From an uncultured Candidatus Nemicrothrix sp. (GTDB lineage: Bacteria; Actinomycetota; Acidimicrobiia; Acidimicrobiales; Acidimicrobilacustridaceae), in the NCBI GenBank assembly GCA_903827085.1, contig CAIKHC010000298.1, positions 1 to 9,728 of the forward strand: a stretch of 9,728 nt of DNA, written 5' to 3'. The notes below the pieces were generated by a model. It saw only the letters and a program-made list of their open reading frames with translations. It was not told where the DNA came from and ran no database searches. The first letter of the stretch is position 1; every line of letters begins with the position of its first letter. Shown here piece by piece: positions 1 through 6,103 of this stretch. A program made the translations under genes and the position numbers.

Positions 1-282
1 GGTCTCGAGCGCATCGACGCGCGGATCGTGCAGCGCTTCGGCTGCGGGCCGAATACTTTCGATGTCGACCCCATCGACCTGATGGATCTCAGTGACCAAC
101 AACTCAACAAGCGCGTCGTCAGGCAGTTCGACCACGAGCTCATCGATTGCGCGACCAGCACCACGCTCGAGAATGTCGATGCCAGTCACGTCTCCACCAA
201 CCGCGCCGATCCGGCTCGCCAAGGCACCCAGCGCGCCGGGACGATCAGGCATCCACACTCGAAGGATGTAGGTCTGAGTCAT
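1..282 (-). CDS. ACT domain-containing protein, N-terminal part (runs off the left edge)
   Basis: The first 94 residues of a minus-strand protein are visible; the remainder lies beyond position 1. Residues 5-55 read as an ACT domain: a first beta strand (YILRVWMPD), then RPGALGALASRIG, which is the classic turn and helix where ACT domains bind amino acids, then GGDVTGIDILE and a second long strand ending ELVVELPD. ACT domains sense small ligands, usually amino acids, and regulate metabolic enzymes or act as stand-alone sensors; the output of this one cannot be seen. The ATG at 282 has an AGGG Shine-Dalgarno 7 nt upstream (290-293); a GTG two codons earlier is an alternative. The gene follows the aminotransferase on the same strand, 92 nt downstream, which suits an amino-acid-related role. 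There is no frame break in the visible part. Confidence 0.75.
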   Translation of the reverse strand, partial: MTQTYILRVWMPDRPGALGALASRIGAVGGDVTGIDILERGAGRAIDELVVELPDDALVELLVTEIHQVDGVDIESIRPAAEALHDPRVDALET

Positions 283-291
283 GGCCACACC

Positions 292-315
292 CTAGAGATC
301 GCGAGTGAACGCCAT
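292..315 (-). other. Possible 7-codon upstream ORF ahead of the ACT gene
   Basis: On the minus strand an ATG at 315-313 follows AAGGA (319-323) and opens a short frame reading MAFTRDL, ending in TAG at 294-292. It is in frame with the ACT gene, and its stop codon overlaps the AGGG Shine-Dalgarno of that gene. The ATG and its Shine-Dalgarno lie in the loop and 3' arm of a 5 bp hairpin (CGCCA at 323-327 pairing with TGGCG at 310-314). It could be a leader peptide coupled to ACT translation, or chance. The 3 nt spacing from AAGGA to ATG is shorter than usual. Confidence 0.25.
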
Positions 316-374
316 GTTTCCTTGGCGCGACATGAGCGCGAACTCAATTGACCGCCTCGCCCCAGAATGCGGGG

Positions 375-1556
375 TTATTGGCCGTCGAGACGGGTGAGAG
401 CCCGGCGCATGTTGCGCACGGCCTGTTGTGTGCGCTGCTCGTTTTCAATGAGAGCGAATCGCACAAACCCTTCACCACCCGGACCAAAACCGACGCCGGG
501 AGACGCCGCAACATTGGCTTCTTTGACGAGGTAGGACGCGAATTCAATGGACTTCATATCGGAGTACTGCTCGGGGATCGGCGCCCAGACGAACATGGTT
601 CCCTTAGGCGGTTCGATATCCCAACCAATGCGCTTCAATCCGTCGCACAGAGAGTCGCGACGAGATTGGTAGATCTCGTTGACTTCCATTGGGAAATCGG
701 CCGCTTCATTGAGAGTGACTGTGGCCGCGATCTGAATGGGCTGGAACGTTCCGTAATCGAGGTAGCTCTTAAACTTTGCGAGCGCAGCAACGACGTCGGC
801 ACGACCAAGCATGAATGCAACGCGCCAACCGGCCATTGAGAACGACTTCGTCATCGAATACAACTCGACAGCGACTTCCTTCGCCCCTTCGGCCTGAAGA
901 ATCGATGGTGGTCGGTAGCCGTCGAAACCAATATCGGCATAGGCGTTGTCGTGCACCACAACAACATCGTGTTCACGAGCAAAGTCGACAACCTTCTGCA
1001 TGAACTCAAGGTCGACACAAGTGGTGGTCGGGTTATGTGGGAACGACATAACGATCACGCGCGGCTTGGGCCAGGAGTACTCCCACTGCTCACGAAGATT
1101 GTCGAAGAAGTCTTGACCCGTTCCGAGAGGAACCTCACGAATATCGGCACCGGCGAAGAGCGGTCCATAAATATGGATTGGATACGACGGCGAAGGGACA
1201 AGCGCCGCATCACCTGGCTGCAGCAACGTCCACATGAGGTGCGAAAAACCCTCTTTGGCGCCGATTGTGCTGATGACTTCGGTGTCGGGATCGAGAGTCA
1301 CACCGAATCGATGTTGGTAATAACCGGCAATTGCTTCTCGGAGTTTCGGAATGCCCCGACTCGACGAGTAGCGATGGTTACGAGAGTTATGGGCGGCTTC
1401 AGACAACTTCTCGACTGCAATATCTGGAGAAGGGAGGTCTGGGTTACCGAATCCGAGGTCGATGACGTCGTGGCCGGCGCGACGAGCCTCGATCTTCAAC
1501 GAATCGATGATCGTGAAGACATACGGCGGCAGCGCATTTATTCGGCGGAACTCCAT
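375..1556 (-). CDS. alaC: AlaC-like PLP-dependent aminotransferase (alanine/glutamate-pyruvate type)
   Basis: A 393-residue fold-type I aminotransferase, predicted to interconvert alanine and pyruvate with glutamate/2-oxoglutarate in the cytoplasm. The whole length follows E. coli AlaC (YfdZ) as I recall it: an N-terminal RRINALPPYVF, GFGNPD near 36-40, YSSSRGIPKLREAI near 63-76, PSYPIHIYGP near 123-132, and the closing RFALIEN. Active-site residues are all present: N175 in HNP, D203 in HDNAYADI (pyridine nitrogen), K237 in SMTKSFSMAGWR (Schiff base) and R366 (substrate carboxylate). The reading frame stays open 56 codons upstream of the chosen start, but that stretch overlaps the ROK kinase and has no homology; the ATG at 1556 begins exactly at the conserved MEFRRI and leaves a 10 nt gap after the kinase stop. 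Related LL-diaminopimelate and methionine aminotransferases share this fold, so substrate choice is less certain than the family. Confidence 0.9.
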   Translation of the reverse strand: MEFRRINALPPYVFTIIDSLKIEARRAGHDVIDLGFGNPDLPSPDIAVEKLSEAAHNSRNHRYSSSRGIPKLREAIAGYYQHRFGVTLDPDTEVISTIGAKEGFSHLMWTLLQPGDAALVPSPSYPIHIYGPLFAGADIREVPLGTGQDFFDNLREQWEYSWPKPRVIVMSFPHNPTTTCVDLEFMQKVVDFAREHDVVVVHDNAYADIGFDGYRPPSILQAEGAKEVAVELYSMTKSFSMAGWRVAFMLGRADVVAALAKFKSYLDYGTFQPIQIAATVTLNEAADFPMEVNEIYQSRRDSLCDGLKRIGWDIEPPKGTMFVWAPIPEQYSDMKSIEFASYLVKEANVAASPGVGFGPGGEGFVRFALIENEQRTQQAVRNMRRALTRLDGQ

Positions 1557-1566
1557 GTGTCCGAGG

Positions 1567-2466
1567 TTAGTGGAGCAGCGCAGCGCCAATGGCACCCGCC
1601 GAGGGCCCTGACTGGGCCGGCTCGATGCGAGTTCGACGCCGCGAACGACCGCCAAGCACCTCGCGAACAAAGAGTTCTCGTGTCCGCTCGAGGTACAGAT
1701 CGGAGACTGCGACCAAACCCCCACCGATCACCAAGAGTTCGGGGTCGAGGACATCGGCGAGATTCGCCAAACCCCGAGCCAACCACTCGGCAAACTCAGC
1801 CCAAACGTCAAGGGCCACAGCGTCACCGCTGCGAGCAAGCTCCACGAGTACTTCGCCAGTGATGGCGTCTCCGCTGCGATCAGTGTCCAGGCCGCGCTGT
1901 TGCGCCAACCAGACCACTCCCGAACCCGAGGCATAACGCTCCCAACAGCCGTTCCGTCCACACACACAAAGCGGCCCAGATGGGTCGACGCACATGTGTC
2001 CTGGTTCGCCCGCAAAACCGTGAGCCCCGCGTCGGACCGAGCCCCCGATCGCGACTCCCCCGCCAATGCCCGTACCCAGGGTCACGAGAACGGTGTCATC
2101 GCTTCCTCTCGCTACGCCGTAGGTCATCTCGGCGACGAGCGCGCAGGTGGCGTCGTTATCGATGGACACCGCGACGCCAAGTGCGCTCTCAAGCGCAGGT
2201 CGAACAGGAACATCGATCATGCATTGAAGATTCGGCGCGGCACGCAGAACGGCTCCGTCTTCGACCAGTCCAGCTATACCAATTCCGAGATGGCGTTCGG
2301 TGCCGCACATCTGGGCGAGTTCAATGAGTGAGGAGATGACACCTTCGGCCGTTGAGGGGGTCGAAACAAGATGTCGCGCAAGGATCTCGGTGGGTTGTGA
2401 CCGATCAACCGCCACCGCGAGCATCTTCGTGCCGCCGACATCGATGCCCACCAATCGTTCGCTCAC
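1567..2466 (-). CDS. ROK family sugar kinase, probable glucokinase
   Basis: A 299-residue ROK (repressor/ORF/kinase) protein lacking the N-terminal DNA-binding domain of ROK repressors, so it is a kinase; glucose to glucose-6-phosphate with ATP is the likely reaction. Visible motifs in order are: phosphate loop DVGGTK (9-14); IDNDATCALVAE (102-113) with catalytic base D105; LGTGIGGGVAIGG (130-142); EPGH (154-157), whose histidine with C167, C169 and C174 of CVCGRNGCWE makes the structural zinc site; and PELLVIGGG (242-250). The start is GTG at 2464-2466; the frame closes at a stop seven codons upstream without another usual start, and no clear Shine-Dalgarno is seen. It is followed after 10 nt by the aminotransferase. 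Actinobacterial glkA-type glucokinases are the closest match by memory, but N-acetylglucosamine, mannose or fructose kinases of the ROK family cannot be excluded. Confidence 0.9.
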   Translation of the reverse strand: MSERLVGIDVGGTKMLAVAVDRSQPTEILARHLVSTPSTAEGVISSLIELAQMCGTERHLGIGIAGLVEDGAVLRAAPNLQCMIDVPVRPALESALGVAVSIDNDATCALVAEMTYGVARGSDDTVLVTLGTGIGGGVAIGGSVRRGAHGFAGEPGHMCVDPSGPLCVCGRNGCWERYASGSGVVWLAQQRGLDTDRSGDAITGEVLVELARSGDAVALDVWAEFAEWLARGLANLADVLDPELLVIGGGLVAVSDLYLERTRELFVREVLGGRSRRRTRIEPAQSGPSAGAIGAALLH

Positions 2467-2524
2467 ACATGAATGATTAGTCCATCAGACCGTCATTGTC
2501 GGGAGTTCAGGATCGAAGGTTGAA

Positions 2525-3643
2525 TCAATACCGCAGAAGGGCGCCAATACGGCCATGCACATCGAGGTCAGCGTTACCTTCGCACGTGACGATATGAGCC
2601 CCTTCGAGGAGTGCCGCGTCGACTGCGTCGCTGACCACGTCATCGACTCTTTCCATCTCTTGGCCATCGACCGGACACTTGGGGCCTCTCAGAGCTAGCG
2701 CTCCGCACGGACACAACCATCCTGATTCTTCGAATCCATTCGACACAAGGAGGGTGGCAACGCGTCGTTCATTCAGCGCACTGAGCACCGACCCAAGGCC
2801 CGCCACACCCTTGTTTCCCGAACCGATCGCATCACGAAGTTTCGTGACCGCCACTTGCTCACGCTCAAGTTCAACGAATCGTTCAATCTCAAATGCAGCC
2901 TTCGCGATATCGGTTTCATTTGCTGCGACCGGCACATGAATCCGGGGAGCCAAACGTTCGCGAAGATACGGATGCAACTCGTGCTCAACGGCGGAATAGA
3001 CCTCGTCGGTTGCCCCGATGCTCAGCCGACCAAACCCTCGCTCCTGAAAGAGGCGAAACACCGCCTCGGTTGAGTGACGGAAATGTTGATGAGCGAGTTC
3101 GTCAATGTGGTGTTGCTCACGCTCTCGAGATCCGCGACTCGCATCATCTCTGCGGTCGTACTCGCGAGGAAGCGCTTCAAAAAGTTCAGTGCGCTCGACA
3201 ACTTCACCGAATTGGAAGATGAACATGCGCGCCCATTGCCGATCGACGAGCAAAACCCCCAGTGGCTCGAGCTGATGGACGATTGCTTCAAGCGGCGCCA
3301 CCACTGGCGATTGATTCGCTGAAAGTCGATTCGCCACCGAAATTGGAAGCCGAATCACTTTCCAATAGTTCTTCTCTGCACATGAAAACATTGCGAGACC
3401 GCGAACGCCGTGGCGGTCGAGTTGCGTTGCGACGTAATCGGAAATGAGCGCAAAGTCGGCATCGAAGTTCTGGCCGGGATGTGAAGCAACCAGTCGTTTC
3501 TTCAATGACTCAAGTTCGAGTTGGTAATCCTTGGGCCGGATCTGTCGGCGTCCATCGACATCGAGATAACAACTCACAACGGGTGTGTCGGCGCTTTTGA
3601 AACCCGCCAATTCCTTGATCGTTGCCTCAGTGATCACGGTCAT
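2525..3643 (-). CDS. eRF1-fold release-factor-like protein (baeRF/Vms1-like)
   Basis: A 372-residue protein with the architecture of archaeo-eukaryotic release factor 1 relatives found in bacteria. Residues 1-130 (SCYLDVDGR, RHGVRGLAMFSC) form the N-terminal region. Residues 130-240 match the central domain: LLVDRQWARMFIFQFGEVVE, then a charged loop RGSREREQHHIDELAHQH where GGQ sits in true eRF1, then FGRLSIGATDEV. Residues 270-372 match eRF1 domain 3 and end in the typical GRIGALLRY. A zinc-ribbon-like insert has C311, C313 and C323, but Asp (D326) where a fourth Cys is expected. No GGQ is present; Q177 is the only glutamine in the loop. Related proteins cleave peptidyl-tRNA in ribosome rescue; that role here is inferred. 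The ATG at 3643 has a strong GAGGAGG ribosome-binding site. Confidence 0.8.
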   Translation of the reverse strand: MTVITEATIKELAGFKSADTPVVSCYLDVDGRRQIRPKDYQLELESLKKRLVASHPGQNFDADFALISDYVATQLDRHGVRGLAMFSCAEKNYWKVIRLPISVANRLSANQSPVVAPLEAIVHQLEPLGVLLVDRQWARMFIFQFGEVVERTELFEALPREYDRRDDASRGSREREQHHIDELAHQHFRHSTEAVFRLFQERGFGRLSIGATDEVYSAVEHELHPYLRERLAPRIHVPVAANETDIAKAAFEIERFVELEREQVAVTKLRDAIGSGNKGVAGLGSVLSALNERRVATLLVSNGFEESGWLCPCGALALRGPKCPVDGQEMERVDDVVSDAVDAALLEGAHIVTCEGNADLDVHGRIGALLRY

Positions 3644-3647
3644 GGAG

Positions 3648-3654
3648 CCTCCTC
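3648..3654 (-). promoter_or_regulatory. Strong Shine-Dalgarno of the eRF1-like gene
   Basis: On the minus strand GAGGAGG ends 4 nt before the ATG at 3643. It is the best ribosome-binding site in the window and fixes the start. Its strength, after a 60 nt gap, suggests this gene is translated independently of its upstream neighbour. Confidence 0.8.
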
Positions 3655-3683
3655 AGTTGTGAAACCTCTTCAACCGAGCGTAT

Positions 3684-3709
3684 GCCTCAGAACCGCGATG
3701 CGCTCAGGC
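3684..3709 (-). other. Imperfect hairpin over the stop of the 72-residue ORF
   Basis: Arms 3684-3690 and 3703-3709 pair as 7 bp with one central mismatch, and an inner CGC/GCG pair (3694-3696 with 3700-3702) closes on GAT. It spans the stop codon of the small ORF. No T-run follows on the minus strand, so it is not a standard intrinsic terminator. It could be a weak terminator, a processing or stability element, or chance. Confidence 0.25.
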
Positions 3710-3922
3710 TCCTTCGTCGGCGCTTTGGGAACCTCGAGCCATGCCATTGGCCACGTCAGCAGCGACGCGTTGCGCTTGTTGCGCAATGACCGAAACAACT
3801 CCAACGACCCGTTCAGTTGCAGCTGGGTCGTCGAGCAGTGCTTCAGCCGCGTCGAGAAAAGATCGGCCCGCAGCAATCAGTTCGCGGGCTGCTGCGCGCA
3901 TCGCGTCTTCGTCTGGCGTCAT
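3704..3922 (-). CDS. Small Ala-rich helical protein, unknown function (72 aa)
   Basis: A 72-residue acidic, alanine-rich protein (MTPDEDAMRAAARELIAA...), predicted to be mostly helical with two amphipathic stretches at about 5-32 and 36-60. It has no cysteines, signal peptide or membrane segment. It starts at ATG 3922, 12 nt after the stop of the SRPBCC gene, and the next gene begins 60 nt later. No clear Shine-Dalgarno precedes it, so translational coupling to the SRPBCC gene is likely if it is expressed. Its codon usage resembles the neighbours and no better frame occupies this interval, which supports a real gene. I do not recognise the family. Small helical proteins occur beside SRPBCC genes in other actinobacteria, but I cannot assert homology. 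Confidence 0.6.
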   Translation of the reverse strand: MTPDEDAMRAAARELIAAGRSFLDAAEALLDDPAATERVVGVVSVIAQQAQRVAADVANGMARGSQSADEGA

Positions 3923-3934
3923 TGGCTGGACGAA

Positions 3935-4399
3935 TCAGTCGTCTTCACTCGGACGAGGAGAACCTTCGACCCGAGCTTTGAGCTCTCCGAGTGCAGTCTT
4001 GATGATCCGACCTTCGGCACGACGCTTCACGAATCCTGGGATTGGATACACCAAATCGATTGCCAGTTCGTAGACAACGTCGGTGGCCGCACCATCTTCG
4101 GCCGGAGTCAGCACGTAGACGCCGTCGAGTTCGCGAGGAAGATCGCCTTCAACGAGTTCCCAACCCAAACGGTTCGGAGCCGAGGCGTAGTCGTAGCGGA
4201 GTTGATAGGTGGTGCTGCGGCCCATGGCGGCGGCACGGAACTCAACAACGATCGCCCGGCCATCGGAATCGGACTCGACGACGGTGACCTCTTTGAGGTC
4301 GCCCGCCCATTCAGGGTAGGAAGAAAAGTCGACCAACGTCGCGAAACAACGATCGACCGGGGCTGCGATACGGATTTGCTCTTTGGCCTGTTCGGACAT
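3935..4399 (-). CDS. SRPBCC (START-like/polyketide cyclase) family protein, similar to Rv2185c/TB16.3
   Basis: A 154-residue single-domain protein of the SRPBCC helix-grip superfamily, which binds hydrophobic ligands in a deep cavity. Visible features are IRIAAPVDRCFATLVDF (9-25), YPEWAGDLKEVTVVE (28-42), a strand-rich middle, TDVVYELAIDL (106-116) and the C-terminal lid helix VKRRAEGRIIKTALGELKARVEG (124-146). The YPEW, YELA-DL and KRRAE segments line up with Mycobacterium tuberculosis Rv2185c (TB16.3) as I recall it. Rv2185c also lies close to pimB (Rv2188c), so the neighbourhood here looks ancient. A ligand such as a lipid or polyprenyl intermediate is inference. It starts 20 nt after the membrane protein gene at ATG 4399. 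The C-terminal tail SPRPSEDD is short and acidic. There are no catalytic residues to judge. Confidence 0.85.
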   Translation of the reverse strand: MSEQAKEQIRIAAPVDRCFATLVDFSSYPEWAGDLKEVTVVESDSDGRAIVVEFRAAAMGRSTTYQLRYDYASAPNRLGWELVEGDLPRELDGVYVLTPAEDGAATDVVYELAIDLVYPIPGFVKRRAEGRIIKTALGELKARVEGSPRPSEDD

Positions 4400-4419
4400 G
4401 TCCGTACCCTACTCCGCCT

Positions 4420-4977
4420 CTACTCGGCGTCGTCTGCCGGCTTCTTCGGTGCTGACTGTTTGTGAACACGCCGAGCTTCTTCCCGACGACCCACCCGACT
4501 GAGCTCGGGCGTTCGTTCCGGGAAGGTCCCGTATGCAGCGACCCACAAACCGGTAAATCCGAGGGCCCACATCGGTGCGAGAACGCCGAACGCCAGCGCT
4601 GTGTAGAGGTGAAGCGACGCGACAACGATCGATGCAATCACCTGCACCGTCAGCGAAACCATCAGGGTGGTCTGCACGCGTTTTGGCGCAGACCCCGAAG
4701 CAAAGAAGAGGCCGCCAATTCCGATCGCTTCGGTCCTGCTCCGATCGACGGCACGAAAGAACGCGAGTGCAAACACGATCATTCCAACCACGAACTCGAA
4801 CAGAGAGAGTGCGACGTAAACGCCAGTGAGCGCCCCTTGAACAATTGAAGCAGCGAATCCAACCACCACAAAAGCAACGGTGCCGACAACTGTTGCCCGA
4901 AGGATTCCCGTTCCGGCAATGGGTTGTGCAGGGTCCGCCCCAATCGGAGCCTCGCCCTCGTTCTTTTCGTCAGTCAC
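4420..4977 (-). CDS. Four-helix integral membrane protein, unknown function
   Basis: A 185-residue membrane protein with an acidic cytoplasm-like N-terminus (MTDEKNEGEAP), four predicted transmembrane helices at about 26-47, 52-75, 103-122 and 126-148, and a basic C-terminal tail (RVGRREEARRVHKQ). The segment between helices 2 and 3 (IGIGGLFFASGSAPKRV, 85-101) and the PMWALGFTGLW stretch resemble a conserved family of small actinobacterial membrane proteins that I know only as hypothetical. The start is GTG at 4975-4977, one nucleotide after the pimB-like stop, so translation is probably coupled. Position between a mannosyltransferase and an SRPBCC protein suggests an envelope lipid role, by context only. 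No catalytic or transporter motif is visible. Confidence 0.75.
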   Translation of the reverse strand: MTDEKNEGEAPIGADPAQPIAGTGILRATVVGTVAFVVVGFAASIVQGALTGVYVALSLFEFVVGMIVFALAFFRAVDRSRTEAIGIGGLFFASGSAPKRVQTTLMVSLTVQVIASIVVASLHLYTALAFGVLAPMWALGFTGLWVAAYGTFPERTPELSRVGRREEARRVHKQSAPKKPADDAE

Positions 4978-4978
4978 G

Positions 4979-6103
4979 TCAGGACCCGATCCGTTTCAGT
5001 TCTTCGTGCAGCAATGTTGCCAGCCGATCATGGGTGAACTCCACATCTGCTCTCTGTCGCCCAGCATCACCCAATTGCCTCGCGAGGGCAGTGTCCTCAA
5101 GCAGAAGTTCTAACGCTTTCGCCACAGAAGCGATATCGCGTGGCTGCTCTATAACAATCCCAGTCTGACCATCGATGACTGCTTCCGCAGAGCCACCACT
5201 CCGACCAGCAACCACGGGTACTCCGCAAGCTGCCGCTTCAAGAAACACGATGCCAAACCCTTCTTGTTCGAGCCCGGCCCACCGATTCCGACACAACATC
5301 GCAAAGGCATCAGCGGAACCAAGAAGAGGAATGAGGTCGGCGTCGTCGACACGACCCAAAAATCGCACCGGCGCGCCGCGACGCTTTGCTCGTCGTTCAA
5401 GTCGAGCACGGTCGCGACCCGACCCTGCGATTGCAACCTGCAATGTGGGCCATCGGTGAGCCAACTCGGCGCACGCATCGATCAACACGTCGAAACCTTT
5501 GCGAGGAACCAGTCGACTCATGCTAACGATGAGCGGTGCATGGGGATCGAAACCAAGTCGGTGTCGAATCTCACTGCGCTCGCTCTCGCTTGCGGGAACG
5601 AACCGGTTGGTGTCGACACCTGGCGGAACGATGATCGTCGGAAGGTCACTGCCTGCACATCGGCGCGCTTCAGCAGCGGGATACCCGCCGGCGGCAATGA
5701 CGACCTCGGCCCCCCGCAGGACACGACGCAAAACCGAACCAGCAATCGGCAACCGTCCGGGAACGGTCACTTCTGCTCCATGAACCACGACCCCATAGGG
5801 CCGTTCGAGCCAAGGTCCAACCATGCCGAGAGGAACTGCGGGATCGAGCAGCACAAGATCAGCATCGATCTCTGCAGCCAAGCGGTCGATGCGTCGGGCC
5901 AGCGCGCGAGTGGGCAGCAACACCTTCGAAGAATCGCGTTCAATACGAATAGGTTGCTGCGCGTCGAAGGCTTTTGCTCCGCGATACGGCGTCGTGAGCA
6001 CAGTTGTTGACTCAGGTGGAAGTCGACGCCACAACTCCCACAAGTAATTCTGAATACCGCCAACTTTCGGCGGGAAATCATTCGTGACCAGAAGGTGTTT
6101 CAT
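4979..6103 (-). CDS. pimB: GT4 glycosyltransferase, PimB-like phosphatidylinositol mannoside mannosyltransferase
   Basis: A 374-residue GT-B retaining glycosyltransferase, predicted to transfer mannose from GDP-mannose to a phosphatidylinositol monomannoside-type acceptor at the inner face of the membrane. It follows mycobacterial PimB (Rv2188c) closely as I recall it: TNDFPPKVGGIQNYLWE (7-23), SVLRRVLRGAEVV (123-135), PPGVDTNRF (160-168), MSRLVPRKGFD (195-205) with R197 and K202 as diphosphate-binding residues, FAMLCRNRWAGLEQEGFGIVFLEA (267-290) containing the E281/E289 EX7E pair, and VVAGRSGGSAEAV. The ATG at 6103 begins at MKHLLVTNDF and overlaps the queG stop as ATGA, a standard coupled junction; a longer in-frame start 14 codons upstream lies inside queG and is unlikely. 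MgtA-type mannosyltransferases are close relatives, so the exact acceptor is uncertain. Confidence 0.85.
   Translation of the reverse strand: MKHLLVTNDFPPKVGGIQNYLWELWRRLPPESTTVLTTPYRGAKAFDAQQPIRIERDSSKVLLPTRALARRIDRLAAEIDADLVLLDPAVPLGMVGPWLERPYGVVVHGAEVTVPGRLPIAGSVLRRVLRGAEVVIAAGGYPAAEARRCAGSDLPTIIVPPGVDTNRFVPASESERSEIRHRLGFDPHAPLIVSMSRLVPRKGFDVLIDACAELAHRWPTLQVAIAGSGRDRARLERRAKRRGAPVRFLGRVDDADLIPLLGSADAFAMLCRNRWAGLEQEGFGIVFLEAAACGVPVVAGRSGGSAEAVIDGQTGIVIEQPRDIASVAKALELLLEDTALARQLGDAGRQRADVEFTHDRLATLLHEELKRIGS

Noticed and set aside
359..374. CCCC...GGGG hairpin just after the aminotransferase stop, considered as a terminator
   Set aside because: The stem is only 4 bp with a 7 nt loop and no T-run follows, too weak to call a terminator.
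951..1862. Long plus-strand open frame (303 codons) antisense to the aminotransferase and kinase
   Set aside because: It spans two well-supported minus-strand genes and its translation is arginine-rich without any family resemblance; this is a codon-bias shadow.
4393..4404. Perfect 12 bp palindrome CGGACATGTCCG across the SRPBCC start codon
   Set aside because: About two 12 bp palindromes are expected by chance in a window this size, and no second copy or flanking symmetry is seen.
3521..4465. Plus-strand open frame of 314 codons
   Set aside because: It lies antisense across the eRF1-like, 72-residue and SRPBCC genes, with a non-family, low-complexity translation. The minus-strand genes explain the interval.
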